This document shows, in pieces, positions 29,311 to 41,265 of a stretch of 64,000 nt of DNA. The position numbers and the translations under genes are program-made. Numbering within the stretch: position 1 is the first letter of the stretch; each line of letters opens with the position of its first letter. Below the pieces are notes generated by a model. It was not told where the DNA came from, did not search any database, and saw only the letters and a list, made by a program, of their open reading frames with translations. Source of the DNA: Carallia brachiata (Eukaryota; Streptophyta; Magnoliopsida; Malpighiales; Rhizophoraceae); the NCBI GenBank assembly GCA_021464245.1, contig JADCRB010000016.1:2663138-2727137 (forward strand), read 5' to 3'.

Positions 29311-30950
29311 TTTTGGGTCAAGTCCAGGCATTTCTTTGTAACTCCATGCGAACACGTCCCTGTATTGACTTAATACCTGAACATATTCTTGCTCTTCTTC
29401 TAGTAGTAAGTAAGCACTTACAAATGTAGGTCGAGGATCTTCCGGAGAGCCAAGATTGACCTCCTTGAGTTCATCAACAGTTGCTTGGCCACCATCTTCA
29501 AGTTCCGGGGGAGCCTCCTTACTTCACCGTCATATGAGTCGGACTCAGCCTCCTCGCTAATTGTGACATGAAATGCAGAATCTCTGACTTCACCTTCTTT
29601 GTATGACTGGATAAGCCTGTCTTGTTTGGTGGTGGTGGTGATGGCACGTGCGTCAGCTGCTCGGCTTCGGCTCTTTAGCGTGATCCGCACAGGTGGCTTA
29701 TCTTGATAGCCTAAGCCAGGTCGGGACTGTGATGATTGAGAAGCAGTGCCATGTGTGGATGGCAGCGTACCCATTGTGCTCGGGTTTGAGAAGTCATAGC
29801 CTGCCTTGCCAAAAGCTTGTATGCATTAGGATCAAATCCTTCATGTGTTCTTCTTTCTGGAAGTGAGCCGCCTTCGACTGCCCCCGTGTGTGGTTTGACG
29901 AAGCCTTTTAATGGTTTTGAGGACAAAACCGGCTCAATCTTTGGTAGCAGAGTGTAAGTCCCTTCAGGTTGTGCATCCTTTTTTGGGTTGGCTATGTCCT
30001 TGCTCCTGTTTAGATCAATACAATAAGAGAAAGGGGGTTGACCTTCTGAGCGTCGTGACTTCGGCACATAGCGTAGGACTGGAGTGGAGCTTGAAGATGC
30101 AACATCCTTCGGACGAAGTTCAGCAGGCTGTGGCAGCTTTTCATTTGTTGGAGCTGAGGTTGAGCATTGGCAGGTTCTTCGACAGCTTTTCCCTTTTTGT
30201 GGATGCCCCCAGTCCAAGTAGCTTTTGATGGAATGATCTCCGGATTGTCTGTGTCGGTGTAGAAGACTGCATCGCCAAATGTGATTCAGCATCATCGAAC
30301 GGCTTTAATCAGCATTGACCTTTTGAACGCCACCATTGTAGTACTTGAAGCACTGATGCAGGCTTGAGAGCACAACTCCATTTCCATGAATCCACTCGTC
30401 CTAGCAACATCTTATATGTGGTACGTGCATCGATCACGTGAAATAGAGTGCTAGAAGTGAGATTACCGATAGTTAGCTCCAAGCGAATCATCCCAATTGC
30501 TTTCTGTCCTCCTTGATTAAAGCCATGAATCATCAAGCGGCTGTCTGATAATTCATCAATGCCGATGCCGAGCTCCTTTATGGTGGATTTTGGGATAATA
30601 TTGACTGCTGAGCCATCGTCGATCAGAATACGTCGGACCTTCTGCTCTCACATAGCCTGATACATACAGCGGCGATTGTGGGGTTTGGACCCCAGCAGGA
30701 GATCCTCATCTGAAAATGAGATAGCAGAGTAACATCCGACATATTTTGGTCCGCCTGTTGCTCCGTCGCTGTTAGAATATTTGATGGAGGGTTCAGCTGA
30801 GGTCTGGAGAGTGTGCTGACTTGATTTTGCCACACTTCTGTTGATTGCAAAGCTAAAACAGCTGAGGGTTAGCGAGAAGGGTTTGGAGAGCTTCATATAC
30901 CTTCTCCGTTGTCGACTTTTTGTTGTCGAGCGGCTCCTCCTTATGGTTGG
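29311..30950 (-). pseudogene. Aspartic protease and linker (B2 pol), frameshifted
   Basis: It reads MMIHGFNQGGQKAIGMIRLE and VIDARTTYKMLLGR (30309-30536) after the active-site segment near 30570-30640 (DDGSAVNIIP type). GCYSAISFSDEDLLLGSKPH is near 30675-30740. The linker toward RT includes an acidic ISEEAESDS segment near 29560. Short deletions split the frame at about 30400, 30660 and 30760. Confidence 0.8.
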
Positions 30951-32655
30951 CCTCTTCTGATGGTTTTGAAGTGATGGTGGTTGGTTTGCCGAGGTTACGC
31001 CTTCCTGGTCCAGAATGATTTTATTCTGGCTTTGAGCTTCATGATTAGCTCCTTCAGGACGAAACACTTCTCGGTTGGATGACTTACTATCCGGTGATAT
31101 TTGCAGAATCTGGATCGCTGACTCGATCCTTTTCATTCGGCCGCTTGCACTCTGGGAGTTCGATCAGCTTCGCCTCCAAGAGTTGTTCAAGAATGTCGGG
31201 ACGTCTGAGTCGGGAATGGATACTGCTTTGCTCCAACTCTCGCAATGTCACCTTCCGCCTTTCCTGTTGTTTTGGCTGAGTTATTTGGGTCGGAGGATTT
31301 ACCTTAGCTTTGGCGCCCACTTTTACTGGTGCGGCTTCAACAGTCATCACTTTTTCCTTTTCCGGAGCTGTTGGGTTTCTTAATCTCCCTTCTGCCCCCT
31401 TGCTGGTCCAACTGGATGGGAACCGTGCCTCCGGAAGTCTGGATGCTTATCTCCATATCATGTGCGCGGGTCGCCAGTTCTTCGAAAGTTCGGGGTTTGA
31501 CACCCTGCAGGATGTATAACAGCTCCCAATGCATTCCCTGGATGCACATCTCTACGGCAGAAGTCTCCGTCAGGCGATCTTTGCAGTCCAAGCTGAGGGC
31601 ACGCCATCTGTTGATGTATTCGACAACGGGCTCTCCTTTCCTTTGTTTGGTGCTGGTAAGCTCCATCATACTTACCGTCCTTCGAGTGCTGAAAAATCTG
31701 TTGAGGAACTCTCGTTGTAGCTGTTCCCAACTGTCGATCGATTCTGGTTCAAGATTTATGAACCAGGTGAAAGCGGTCTCCCTGAGTGAACGAACAAACT
31801 GCTTCACCAAGAGATCTCCGTAAGTCCCTGCGTTGTTGCAGGTTTCAACGAAGTGGGCGATGTGCTGTTTGGGATCGCCTCGTCCGTCGAATTGTTGAAA
31901 TTTAGGCGGCTGGTAGCCCCGGGGCATGTTGAGACTTTCGATCCGTCTGGTGTACGGTTTGACATATATCTGTGATCCTTGGAAGGATGTAGCTTGTTGC
32001 AGTCGGATCGTATTGGCTATCATTTCCTGCAATTGTTGAACAGATAGCGAAGCTACAGAATTTGAGGGTGGCAGCTGTGTAGAACTACCTGGTCGCTTTT
32101 CTGCAGTGAAGACGTCGGCTGGTGTGGCTTCTGGAGTGAAACCGGGTGGATATGGTTGCTCCTCGCGGATTTCGGGATCAATTTGGATTGGGGCTTTTCC
32201 TTTGAGAGCGGCGATCTGTTGATCTTTTTCCTCCACGACTCTGATCAGCTGCAAAATTTTATTCTCCAATTCTGAAATTCTTTCCTCTGTACTGGTTGTG
32301 TTGGTCATCATGACGGCAACAGATGAGGCTCGGGAAAGACTGGGGGAGAAAACTCTTCTGATTCTCTGTGTGGATTCTACAATGAGTTGGATTTGTTGGA
32401 GAGGCTTCGTCGTGTTGCCCCCGACTTCGATCGGGGTGGGTGATCGACTCCTCCATGCGGCAAGAGAGTCAGGGAGAGATCCTGTTGTGCGAGCTGTGGA
32501 CTCTCCATTTCGAATTTTTGTCGGGTTTGGACGGCAAGAAATTGTGTCCGTCCCCGGGTTTCTGGACCTGCGTAGCCAGGTAGGGTAGTTGATGCAGGTA
32601 ATGGAGCCGTTGCCTTCTTTTTTGTGGCAGCAGTTGTACTCCTTTTCGGTGCCAT
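30951..32655 (-). pseudogene. gag (B2), largely open
   Basis: ATG at 32655 (MAPKRSTTAATKKK). After an early frameshift near 32390-32500 it is open from about 32330 to 31337, with ISELENKILQLIRVVEEKDQ (coiled coil), GYQPPKFQQFDGRGDPKQHI, ETAFTWFINLEPESIDSWEQ, FLNRFFSTRRTVSMMELTST and GMHWELLYILQGVKPRTFEE. The C-terminal basic tail leads to a CHHC zinc knuckle (YHRIVSHPTEKCF type) near 31050-31110. It is the best gag in the window. No stop seems to separate it from protease. Confidence 0.9.
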
Positions 32656-32669
32656 TTGATGTGCTGAAC

Positions 32670-32872
32670 ACCTGTAAAATTTTTTTTTTTTTTTTTTTAT
32701 TTTTTTTTTACTTTTTTTTTTACTTTTTACTTTTTTTTTACTTTTTTTTCTTTTTACTTTTTTTTTTTTTTTTTTTCTTTTTTTTTTCTCTCGGCTCCCC
32801 TTTTACCTCTTTTTTTTTTTTAAGGAACAAGAGATGGGAGGTGAAGATGTCCCACCGAGCGTGCCAAAAATT
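32670..32872 (-). other. B2 A-rich leader and primer-binding site
   Basis: 32679-32822 is a T/A homopolymer-like tract (sense strand A with G), the same position as in B1. Next to the LTR the sense strand reads AATTTTTGGCACGCTCGGTG, with the putative tRNA primer site starting at TGG. The cognate tRNA is not assigned. Confidence 0.55.
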
Positions 32873-33687
32873 TGTAAAGCGTAAATTTCGAGTCTAAAAT
32901 AATTAAACTCGAAAATACAAAAATAAATTACAAATTAAAAATTTAAAATAAAAGAAAATTTACGGGTCGATCTCCGTAGATCCTCCGATTAGTGTTCCTT
33001 TTTTGACTCCGTCAAGGGCTGCACGAGCTTGATCTTGACAGAAATAATTTCACAACTTTTTCTTGAACTGGGTAGACTGAAACTGGATCTGATTTGGACG
33101 TTTTGACTACGGTTAAGGACGCAGAGACCAGATCTGACTGATTGGCTTAATTTACCGAGGGTCGAAGGGACTTGTTCTCGGATGAGTTGCCTGGATTTTG
33201 CTGGGGGCCGTATGAGGCTTAATCCCAGCCGTATTTGTAGTAATTTGATATTTTCAGATTTATATTCTCATAAATTCAGATCTATGGCGATCGGAGAATA
33301 TAAATCTAAAAATAACTTTGGAAATGGAAACAGCAAATTTTTTGGGCCTTACCCCTGAAATATCTCTCAAAAAGGAGTTAGGAGAGTATACTGCAGAGTA
33401 AAAGCACGTAAGAAAAGGAGAAATTTTCTTGAGAGATTTTCAAAATTTTAATTTTCTCTTTCTCTCAAATTCTCTGGATTTTTCTGTTTACAGATTTTCT
33501 GAATATGTTTTGAATTGGGGGGCAGGGGCCTATTTATAAGGTTCTTTTCCCATGTGAACATCACATGGGAAAGGAATCCTTTTTTTTTTTTGAAAATGTT
33601 TTTTTCAATGTCGGCGTTGCCAATTTTGAAATTGGCAACGCCGACAGACTTGACTTTTTTTTTTTTTTTTTGAAAAGGATGTTTACA
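32873..33687 (-). repeat. 5' LTR of B2
   Basis: 815 bp partner of 23399-24219. The U3 hairpins are at 33542-33576 (one mismatch) and 33610-33645 (perfect 17-bp arms). The TATA region here reads CCTATTTATAAGG on the plus strand, one base away from the other LTR. TTAATCC lies at 33219-33225. Confidence 0.9.
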
Positions 33688-34697
33688 TTATTCACGCAAA
33701 CTCTCATTACATCATTTGGCAAATAATTTTGTTTAAAACTTTCCTTAAAAGAATAATTGTGAAAAATAGAAAGTTTCTTGGTAAATAATAATACATATCC
33801 ATCGGACTTAGGAAAATCAAATTGTTAAATGATTAATTGAAACTTAAAATATGTGTACAAGAGAGTAACAAAACATAATAAATTAAATACTCTCACAATT
33901 GTTTGATTTTACTGTTAAATACTCTCCATTTCAATATCAAATTTTAAGCCCTAAATACTAAATTAGATAAGCAAATTGAATTTTTTTACAAATCAGAAAT
34001 TAAATTTTAATTTTCACACCTTCCACAATTTAAAATATAGTTAAATAAAGAGAAGCTGATAGTAGTTTCTCCCTGTTTCTCAAATATGATATTCTGTATA
34101 TGATAACCAAAAGTCAATTATTGATTAATCGTCGATTGTGACCTAATAATAGTTTCAACGTATAGAAGCAAGTAACGGCCACAAGATCTGCATCTTTCTT
34201 TTTTTTTGGTCAATAAGGAGCCCTAGATTTGCATCTTTCTAGTGAACTAGAAAATCACTCATTGATTACAAAGACCTTTCTATATAAATGCCTCAATTAT
34301 GGGATGAGTATTCTCTGTTGGGCCTTTTGCATGACCATTGTTAATGTTTACTTTTCTTTCCAGTTCAAAGTCTTTGATAGTGAGCACATAGACGTTAAAA
34401 AATAAACAGTTATATGCAAGTAAATCCTAAACTATCTTAATTTCGTAAGACTATTTTTGAAAAGTAATAATTTGGTTAATTAAAATTATTTTCATCAAAA
34501 ATTCCACTATAGATACTAACGAATTCCAACCTTAAATCTTTATTTCTAATTCAAAAACAAATGTTTTTTTTTTTATTTTTTGAAAAGATTTGAGGTTAGA
34601 ATTTTGGAAATAGATACAAAATTGATCACAATAAAATGATGAGAAAATAGATTTAAAACTCATTGAAGAGTTCATGATATATTCCAAAAAAGCAAAA
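33688..34697. repeat. Host arm 2, right-hand continuation
   Basis: It begins with the target duplication of B2 and matches 12716-13311 from about 33735 to 34360, then continues past the point where element C sits in arm 1. From about 34530 the sequence stops matching the other repeat units. No gene is supported. Confidence 0.7.
34200..34230 (-). mobile_element. 31-bp retroposed fragment with target duplication
   Basis: The insert (a T-run then GGTCAATAAGGAGCCCTAGA and TTT) is flanked by GCATCTTTCT at 34190-34199 and 34231-34240. All other copies of this host block have a single GCATCTTTCT. On the minus strand it is a short 3' fragment with a poly-A tail, as from a severely 5'-truncated LINE or SINE. 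Confidence 0.65.
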
Positions 34698-35457
34698 TGT
34701 AAACAAAAAAAAGAAGTTCAAAATGGTCAGCAATTGGCCAGTGAAATGGTTGGTGGCACAGTCATGCACACAGGTGGGAAATAGCCTATAAATAGGCTAT
34801 TCCCTTGCCCTTTAAGATCTATACAAGAGAAATCAGAAAAACATTGCAAAAGAAAAGAAATCGTTTGAATTCTCATTTCCCCTCCCTTACGTTTTTGTAT
34901 TTTTATCATATACTCTCTAAACGCTATTAAGGAAGATATTCCAAACTAAGAGTCAAAAATATTGAATACACTCATTTCCAACTATATTTTGGGTTTATAT
35001 TCTCTGGTCACCATTGAGTGAGATCTGCTAGACCAAAAATCCAAACTACCAAAATATTAAAAAACTGTTTGAGATTAAGCCCTCCTTGTGGCCCTCAGCA
35101 AAGTCAAGTCAGCCCATTTGAGATCAAGCATTTACGGTCATCGGTGGAATCAAGCCAGTTCGATCGAGATCAAGTCTCTATGGTCTTCACCATAGTCCAA
35201 GCATCTATCTGAAATCCAGCCAAAGCTGTGGAATTTATTCTTATCAATATCAACAAAATTTATTCCGTCCAAGATAAAGCTGTGGAATTTATTTTTGTCA
35301 ATATCAAGCTCACGTGGCCGATGCAGAATTATAAACGAGCATTAATCGGAAGATTCGTACAGAGATTGACTCCACTTTATTTTAAATTTTTGTTTGTAAT
35401 TTATATTTGTATTTTCGAGACCTATCTGTTTAAGGATCGAAACTTACAGCCCTTACA
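34698..35457 (+). repeat. 5' LTR of E
   Basis: TATA box TATAAATA at 34787-34794 sits in an inverted repeat (34776-34804) whose arms differ from, but pair as well as, those in the 3' LTR. After the end (CCCTTACA) comes AATTTCTAGCATGCCTAGTG, a decayed primer site. Confidence 0.9.
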
Positions 35458-35657
35458 AATTTCTAGCATGCCTAGTGAGACGTCTTTAGCTCCCATCTCT
35501 TGCTTGTTTAAAAAAAAAAACAAAAAAAAAGCTGAAGAAGAAAAAATAAGAAGAAAAAAGAAGAAAAATAGCCAAAAAAAGACAAAACAAGAAAAAAAAA
35601 GGTCCAAAAAAAAGCAAAAAATCTAAAAAGAAAAAGTAGGGATCCAGCACACTAATT
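35458..35657 (+). other. Leader of element E
   Basis: Decayed primer site, then an A-rich purine tract (35508-35635) of AAAAAGAAGA and AAAACA units like those in B1 and B2. No coding support; the frames that cross it are low complexity. Confidence 0.55.
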
Positions 35658-37316
35658 GTGTCAAAAAGGAGTATGATCGCCGCTATCAGTAAGAAGGCAA
35701 CTACCCTACATGGGTACGTAGGTTTAGAAACTCACGGACGAACATGATTCCTCACAATCCAAACACAGCAAAATATCAAAATGGATAATCTGCAAGATAC
35801 ACAGCACCAAGATATCTCTGCTAACTCTCTCGCCGAATGTAGAAGTCGATCACCTACCTCGATTGAAGTTAGGGGTAATACGACAAAACCCGCACAACCC
35901 TAGAAGCTAACCTATTCTGCAGAAACAAGCACAGTGGAAGCAAAAGAATCCTTTACTCCAGTCTTCTACGAAGCATTATCTGCCAACATCGACGTCGTGG
36001 TAGTTATGATGACAAACACAACCAGCGCAGAATAAAGGATCGCAGAATTGGAAAGCATAATTTTCCAACTGCTCGAGGCTTTGGAAGAAAAGGATCAACA
36101 AATCGCCAATCTCAAAGGAAAGACCTCGATCCAAGAAGATCCTAAAACCCGTGAAGAGTAGTCATATCCACCTAGTTTCACTCCCAAAGCAACACCAGCT
36201 GACATATTCACGGCAAAAAAACAACCAGGCAGTTCCACACAGCTATCACCTTCGAATTCTGTAGCCTCGTTATCTATTCAACAATTACAGGATATGATAC
36301 CTAATACAATCCGTTTATAATAAACTGCATCGTTCCAAGGATCACAAATGTACGTCAAACCGTGCATGAGGTAAATTGAAAATCTCAGCACGCCTTTAGG
36401 TTACCAACGGCCCAAATTCCAACAATTTAATGCATGAAGTGATCCTAAACAGCACATTGCACAATTCATCAAAACTTGTAACAATGAAAGAACTTACGGA
36501 GATCACTTCGTGAAAAAGTTCGTCCGTTCACTTAGGGATACCACCTTCACTTTGTTCAAAAACCTCAAACTAGAATCAATTGACAGTTGAGAATACCTAC
36601 AACAAGAGTTCCTCAACAGATTTTTCATCACTTGGAGAACAGTAAGCATGATGGAGCTTACTAGCACCAAGCAAAAGAAAGGAGAGCCTATCGTCGAATA
36701 TATAAACAGATGGCGTGCTCTCAGTTTAGATTGTAAGGATCGTCTGACTAAAACCTTTGCTGTGGAAATTTGCATCCAGGGGACACACTGGGAGCTATTA
36801 TAGATCCTGCAGGGCATCAAATCTCAAACTTTTGAGAAACTGGCAACTTGTGCACATGACATGGAGATAGGCATAAGACTTCTGGGGGCACAGTTCCTAT
36901 CCAACTGGAGTAGCAAAGGGGCAGAAGGGAAGCTAAGATGTCTAAAAACTCAGGAAAAGGTAAGAAAGTGATGACTGTCGACACTGCACTAGTAAAAGTA
37001 AGAGGTAAAGGAAAGGTGAACCCTCCAGCGCCAACAAATAGACCAAAGCAGCAAGAAAAACAAAAGGTGAGGCTACGAGAATTGAAGCAAAAGAAATATC
37101 TATTCTCTAACTGGGACGTCCTAGACATTCTAGACCAACTTTTGGAAGTGAAGCTGATCGAACTCCTGGAGTCCACGCAGCCCAATAAGAAGGATCGAGT
37201 CAGTGACTCAAAATTCTGCAAGTATTATCTCATAGTCAGCCATCCAACCGAGAAGTGTTTCATCTTGAAGGAGCTAATCATGAAGCTCAAGAACCAGAAT
37301 AAAATCATTTTGCGCT
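35658..37316 (+). pseudogene. gag (E), multiple stops
   Basis: From GTG 35658 (VSKRSM, where relatives have the ATG start) it follows B2 gag throughout. Recognisable pieces are the coiled-coil region near 36045-36115, FFITWRTVSMMELTSTKQKK near 36620, and the zinc knuckle CKYYLIVSHPTEKCFILKEL near 37220-37280. Several stops and at least two frame changes make it non-functional. Confidence 0.85.
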
Positions 37317-37419
37317 AAGAAGACGTAACCTTGGCCAACCAAACCATTATCTCTTCAAGTCCATCAGAAGAAGTGACACGCTTCAAGAAGGATTAGCACA
37401 TTGACAAAAGGTCGACAAT

Positions 37420-38675
37420 AGAGTTCAATAGAGAGTAGCAAGACTGTTTATGCCCTACCAGGATCTCTGCCTTCAGTTGATTGCAGCTCAATAGAGAATC
37501 AAATGACCCAAAATCATGTCATATGCTACTCGGCTATCTCATTCTCAGATGAGGATCTTTTGTTAGGATCCAAACCCCACAATTAGCCACTCTATGTGTC
37601 AGGATATGTAAGAGAGTAAGAGGCCCAACGCATCTTGATTAACGATGACTCGGCAGTCAATATCATCCCAAAATTCACCATGAAGGGGATCGGCATCAGC
37701 ATTGATCAATTATCAAAGAGTCGCTTGATGATTGATGGTTTCAATCAAGGATAACAAAGGGCAATTGGTATGATTCGGCTAGACCTAACTATTGGTGACC
37801 TTACTTCTAACACTTTGTTCCATGTGATCGATGCACATACCACATACAAGATGCTACTCCGTCGTCCATGGATTTATGGAAATGGAATTGTGCTTTCAAG
37901 TCTACACCAATGCTTCAAATACTACAAAGATGGCGTTAAGAAGGTCAATGCTAACTTAAAGCCATTTGATGATGCTAAATCACACTTGGCAGATGCAATC
38001 TTTTACACTGACACGGACAATCCTGAGATCGTTCTCTCAAAAGTTCCCTTAATTAAGGAGATCTCGAAAAAGGTTAAAGCTATCAAAGACTCTCCTAATG
38101 CTCGCTCTCAAACTCTAATAGACAAAAAGCTGTTGTAGCCTGCTAAACTTCCATCGCAGGAGATCGTATCTCTGAGCCACACTCCAATCCCATGCTATGT
38201 GCCAAAGTCACAACGTTTAGAAGGTCAACCTTCTTTCTTTTATTGTAATAATCTCAAACAAAATGGAAGAAAAGTTGAACCTAAGACAAAAAAGCTTCAC
38301 AGTTTGAAGGAGACTCACACTTTACCAATACCGAAGATTGATCCAATCCTAACCTCAAAACTGCTGAAAGGTTTTGTTAGATCACTTACAGGGGCAATTG
38401 AATGTGGCTCACTCCTGAAGAAAAGAACAGACAAAGGATTCGATCCTAACGCATACAGGCTCTTTGCAAAGGTAGGTTCTAACTTCTCAAACCCGAGCAC
38501 AATGGGTACGCTACCAACAAAATCCATGCGTGCCACCACTAATCAATCTTCAAACTCTATGCCCGGTCTAGGCTATTAGGAGAAGTCGTTTGTGAGGATT
38601 ACATTGAAGAGCTAAAACTGATCAGCTGATGTGCGTGCCATCACTATCACAACCAAACAGGGGGGCCCATCCAGT
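37420..38675 (+). pseudogene. Aspartic protease and linker (E)
   Basis: The active-site segment is decayed (LINDDSAVNIIP near 37640-37675). Open pieces include MIRLDLTIGDLTSNTLFHVI and KMLLRRPWIYGNGIVLSS (37770-38138). The downstream linker (38199-38579) is readable up to a frame change; near 38670 it jumps into the YVDD region of RT. Confidence 0.8.
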
Positions 38676-39067
38676 AAAAAATGTAGAATGTCATGTTGAT
38701 GACCTAAGGGTAAAGACTAAGAAGCACAAAGATCATTTGGAGGATAGCAAGACGGTGTTTGAAAGACTTTGTAAGCATTAGCTTAAAATGAACTCTCTCA
38801 ATTGTGCATTTGGTGTCACAATAGGAAAGTTCCTTGGATTTGTGGTTCGCCATTGTGTATTGAAGTTGATCAATCGAAGGTTGAGGCAATTCAAAAGATA
38901 TATGAACCTAAAAACCTACACGAGCTGCAAAGTCTACGAGGAAAATTGGCCTACATTCGTTGTTTCATATCGAACTTAGCTGGGAGGTATCAACCTTTCT
39001 ATCAGTTGATGAAAAAGGATGCCAACTTTGAGTGGGACGATGCCTGTAGCAAAGCTTCAAAAGCATA
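38676..39067 (+). pseudogene. Reverse transcriptase (E), N-terminal two thirds deleted
   Basis: The frame resumes at VECHVDDLRVKTKKHKDHLE, where VDD is the catalytic box, then KFLGFVVRH and KDANFEWDDACSKA. The fingers/palm region that precedes YVDD in B1, B2 and D is absent; the junction is at about 38670-38680 (GGGGGGCCCATCCAG). The element could not reverse transcribe by itself. Confidence 0.85.
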
Positions 39068-40085
39068 AAGAGATACCTGTTCAATCCACCAGTCTTGGGT
39101 GCCCCGATTCAAGGAAAGTCATTGATTCTCTACATTGTCGCACAGGAAAGGTCTCTGGGAGCTGTGCTTGCATAGGAAAATAAGCAAGGAAAGGAAGTTG
39201 TCATATACTACCTGAACAGAACATTAAACAGTCTAGAGTTGAACTACTTGCCCATTGAAAATACATGTTTAGCACTATTCTTTGCTATTAATAAGTTGAA
39301 GCGCTACATGGAAGCTTACACGATATGCCTTGTTGCTAGAGGCAATCCTATCAAATATATCTTGTCTAGACCAGTCTTATTAAGATGACTTGCTAAGTGG
39401 GCAGTAATACTGCAAAGCCATGACATTATCTACGCGCCTTAGAAAGCGGTCAAAGGGCAAGTTTTAGCAGATTTCCTTGTAGATCACCTTGTCCCATTTG
39501 ATTGGAAGTTTATAGGTGATCTTTTGGATGAAGAGGTATTTACATTGAGACATTGGCATCATGGATAATATTCCCCGATAGTATGGCAAGGCGTGATAAT
39601 GCGGGTGTCGGCATAGTATTTGTCACTCCTCAACGACAAATATTACCATATACTATCATCCTTAGTGAGCTATGCTCGAATAATATTGCTGAATACTAAG
39701 CATTAATCATTGGTCTCCAAATGGCTGTTCATATGAAGATTCCAATAATACAAGTCTATGGAGATTCTCAACTCATCATCAACTAACTTACTGGGTTGTA
39801 TGATATGAAGAAAGAAGGCCTTACGTCTTACTATCGACGTGCTCGACAACTGATGGACGAATTTAAAAACATCACCTTGGAACACATTTCTCGTCGAGAA
39901 AACTCTCAAGTAGACGCATTGGCTAACTTGGCTACTTCTCTCGCAAAGTCAGAAATCCAAGCTACAATAATTACTGTATGCCAGAAGTGGATTGTGCCAC
40001 AGGATGATGGTGAAAAAAGTAAAACAGCTAACGCTATCTCCGTATGTCTTACTGAGGATGATGATTGGCGTCAATAAATCATTGA
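39068..40085 (+). pseudogene. RNase H and archaeal-type RNase H (E)
   Basis: The first domain reads ELNYLPIENTCLALFFAI and KWAVILQSHDIIYAP with stops. The second reads ARRDNAGVGIVFVTPQRQIL, YGDSQLIIN and SRRENSQVDALANLATSLAK (39796-40077 open). One catalytic Asp region has become FPDSMARRD. The order is as in B2. Confidence 0.85.
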
Positions 40086-41265
40086 CTACCTATAGCACGG
40101 AAAGCTACTTGAAGATCGTCGTCATAAAACAGAAGTTTAGCATCCAGCTCCTCACTTCATATATCTCAAAGACACTTTGTATCAAAAGTCTTTTGATGGG
40201 GTATTACTCCATTATCTAGGCAATAAAGAGGAAAAACAAGCTCTTGAAGAAGCACATTCCAGTGTTTGTGGTAGACATCAATCAGGACCTAAGTTGTATT
40301 TCCAAGTCAGAAGCTCCTCACTTTTCAAAAATGCCAATTCCACGCAAATTACATACATCAGCCACCAGAGCCTCTGCATCCGACTGTTTCATCCTAGCCC
40401 TTTGAATCTTTGGGACTCGATTTAGTAGGGCTTTTGCGAAAGTCATCCTTAGGTCACCTTTACATTCTTGCATCAACAAATTATTTATCAAAGTGGGCCG
40501 AGGCTATCCCACTTAAAGAAGTAAAGAAGGAGTATGTTGTCAATTTCATCCTAACTCATCTAATCTATAGCTATGGAGTTTCTTGATTCATCATTACTGA
40601 TAACAATAAGTAGTTCTACAATAGTTTAATGGATAAGCTCTGTGAAAAATTCAAGTTCAAGCAATACAATTCGTCAATATACAACGCCCTAACTAATGGC
40701 TTAGCTGAAGTATTCAACAAGACCCTGTGCAATTTACTGTGGAAGATAGTCTCCAAATCCAAAAGGGACTGACATTTATAAGATTCCTGAGGCGTTATAG
40801 GCATATCGCACAATGTACCAGACTTCAACACAGGCAACACCATATGGGCTTGTCTATAGTGTCGAAGCAATATTACCATTGGAAACAGATATCCCATCTC
40901 TCCATATGGCTGTTTAGGAATACCTCAGGCAGGAAGAAAATGCCTAACTGCACTTGGGCAAATTGGAGGCCCTCGTTGAGAAAAGGCTCCAAGCACAACA
41001 ACAACTTGAGTGCTACCAAGCCCGACTCAGTAATGCGTTCAACCGCAGAGTTTGGCCGGATAATTTTAAGTTGGGGACCTTGTTCTTGCAGTACGGCAGC
41101 TCATTAACTTGAAATACCAACCTGGTGACAAGCTCACTTCCAAATGGGATGGGCCATACTTAGTACAGGAAGCTTATTACAAACAAAGCCTACATGCTGT
41201 CAGACCAAGAAAGCATTCGAATTGTCTCAATCAACAGTAAATTTCTAACACATTATTATATATAG
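40086..41265 (+). pseudogene. Integrase (E), multiple stops
   Basis: Recognisable are the zinc-region remnant near 40255-40350, the first Asp region near 40405-40440, ITDNN near 40590-40605, and the Glu region NGLAEVFNKTLCNL near 40690-40735. The C-terminal KWDGPYLVQEAY is near 41135-41170 and a stop lies at 41263-41265. Several TAG/TGA codons replace tryptophan or glutamine codons. Confidence 0.85.

Larger units (their letters stand above)
23399..33687 (-). mobile_element. Tat-lineage LTR retrotransposon B2 with homeobox gene and ORF2 (most complete copy)
   Basis: 10,289 bp, with LTRs of 815 and 821 bp, TGTAAA...TTTACA ends and a 5-bp target duplication TTATT (23394-23398, 33688-33692). Minus-strand order: 5' LTR, primer site, A-rich leader, gag, protease, RT, RNaseH, archaeal RNaseH, integrase, CCAAA spacer, TATA region, WUS-type homeobox gene, ORF2, PPT, 3' LTR. 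Many small deletions break the frames. It inserted 38 bp away from the B1 site in the other arm. Confidence 0.95.

Noticed and set aside
23399..33687. Endogenous pararetrovirus (caulimovirid) instead of LTR retrotransposon
   Set aside because: LTRs with target duplications, an integrase with HHCC, DDE and GPY motifs and dual RNaseH are present; no movement protein is seen.
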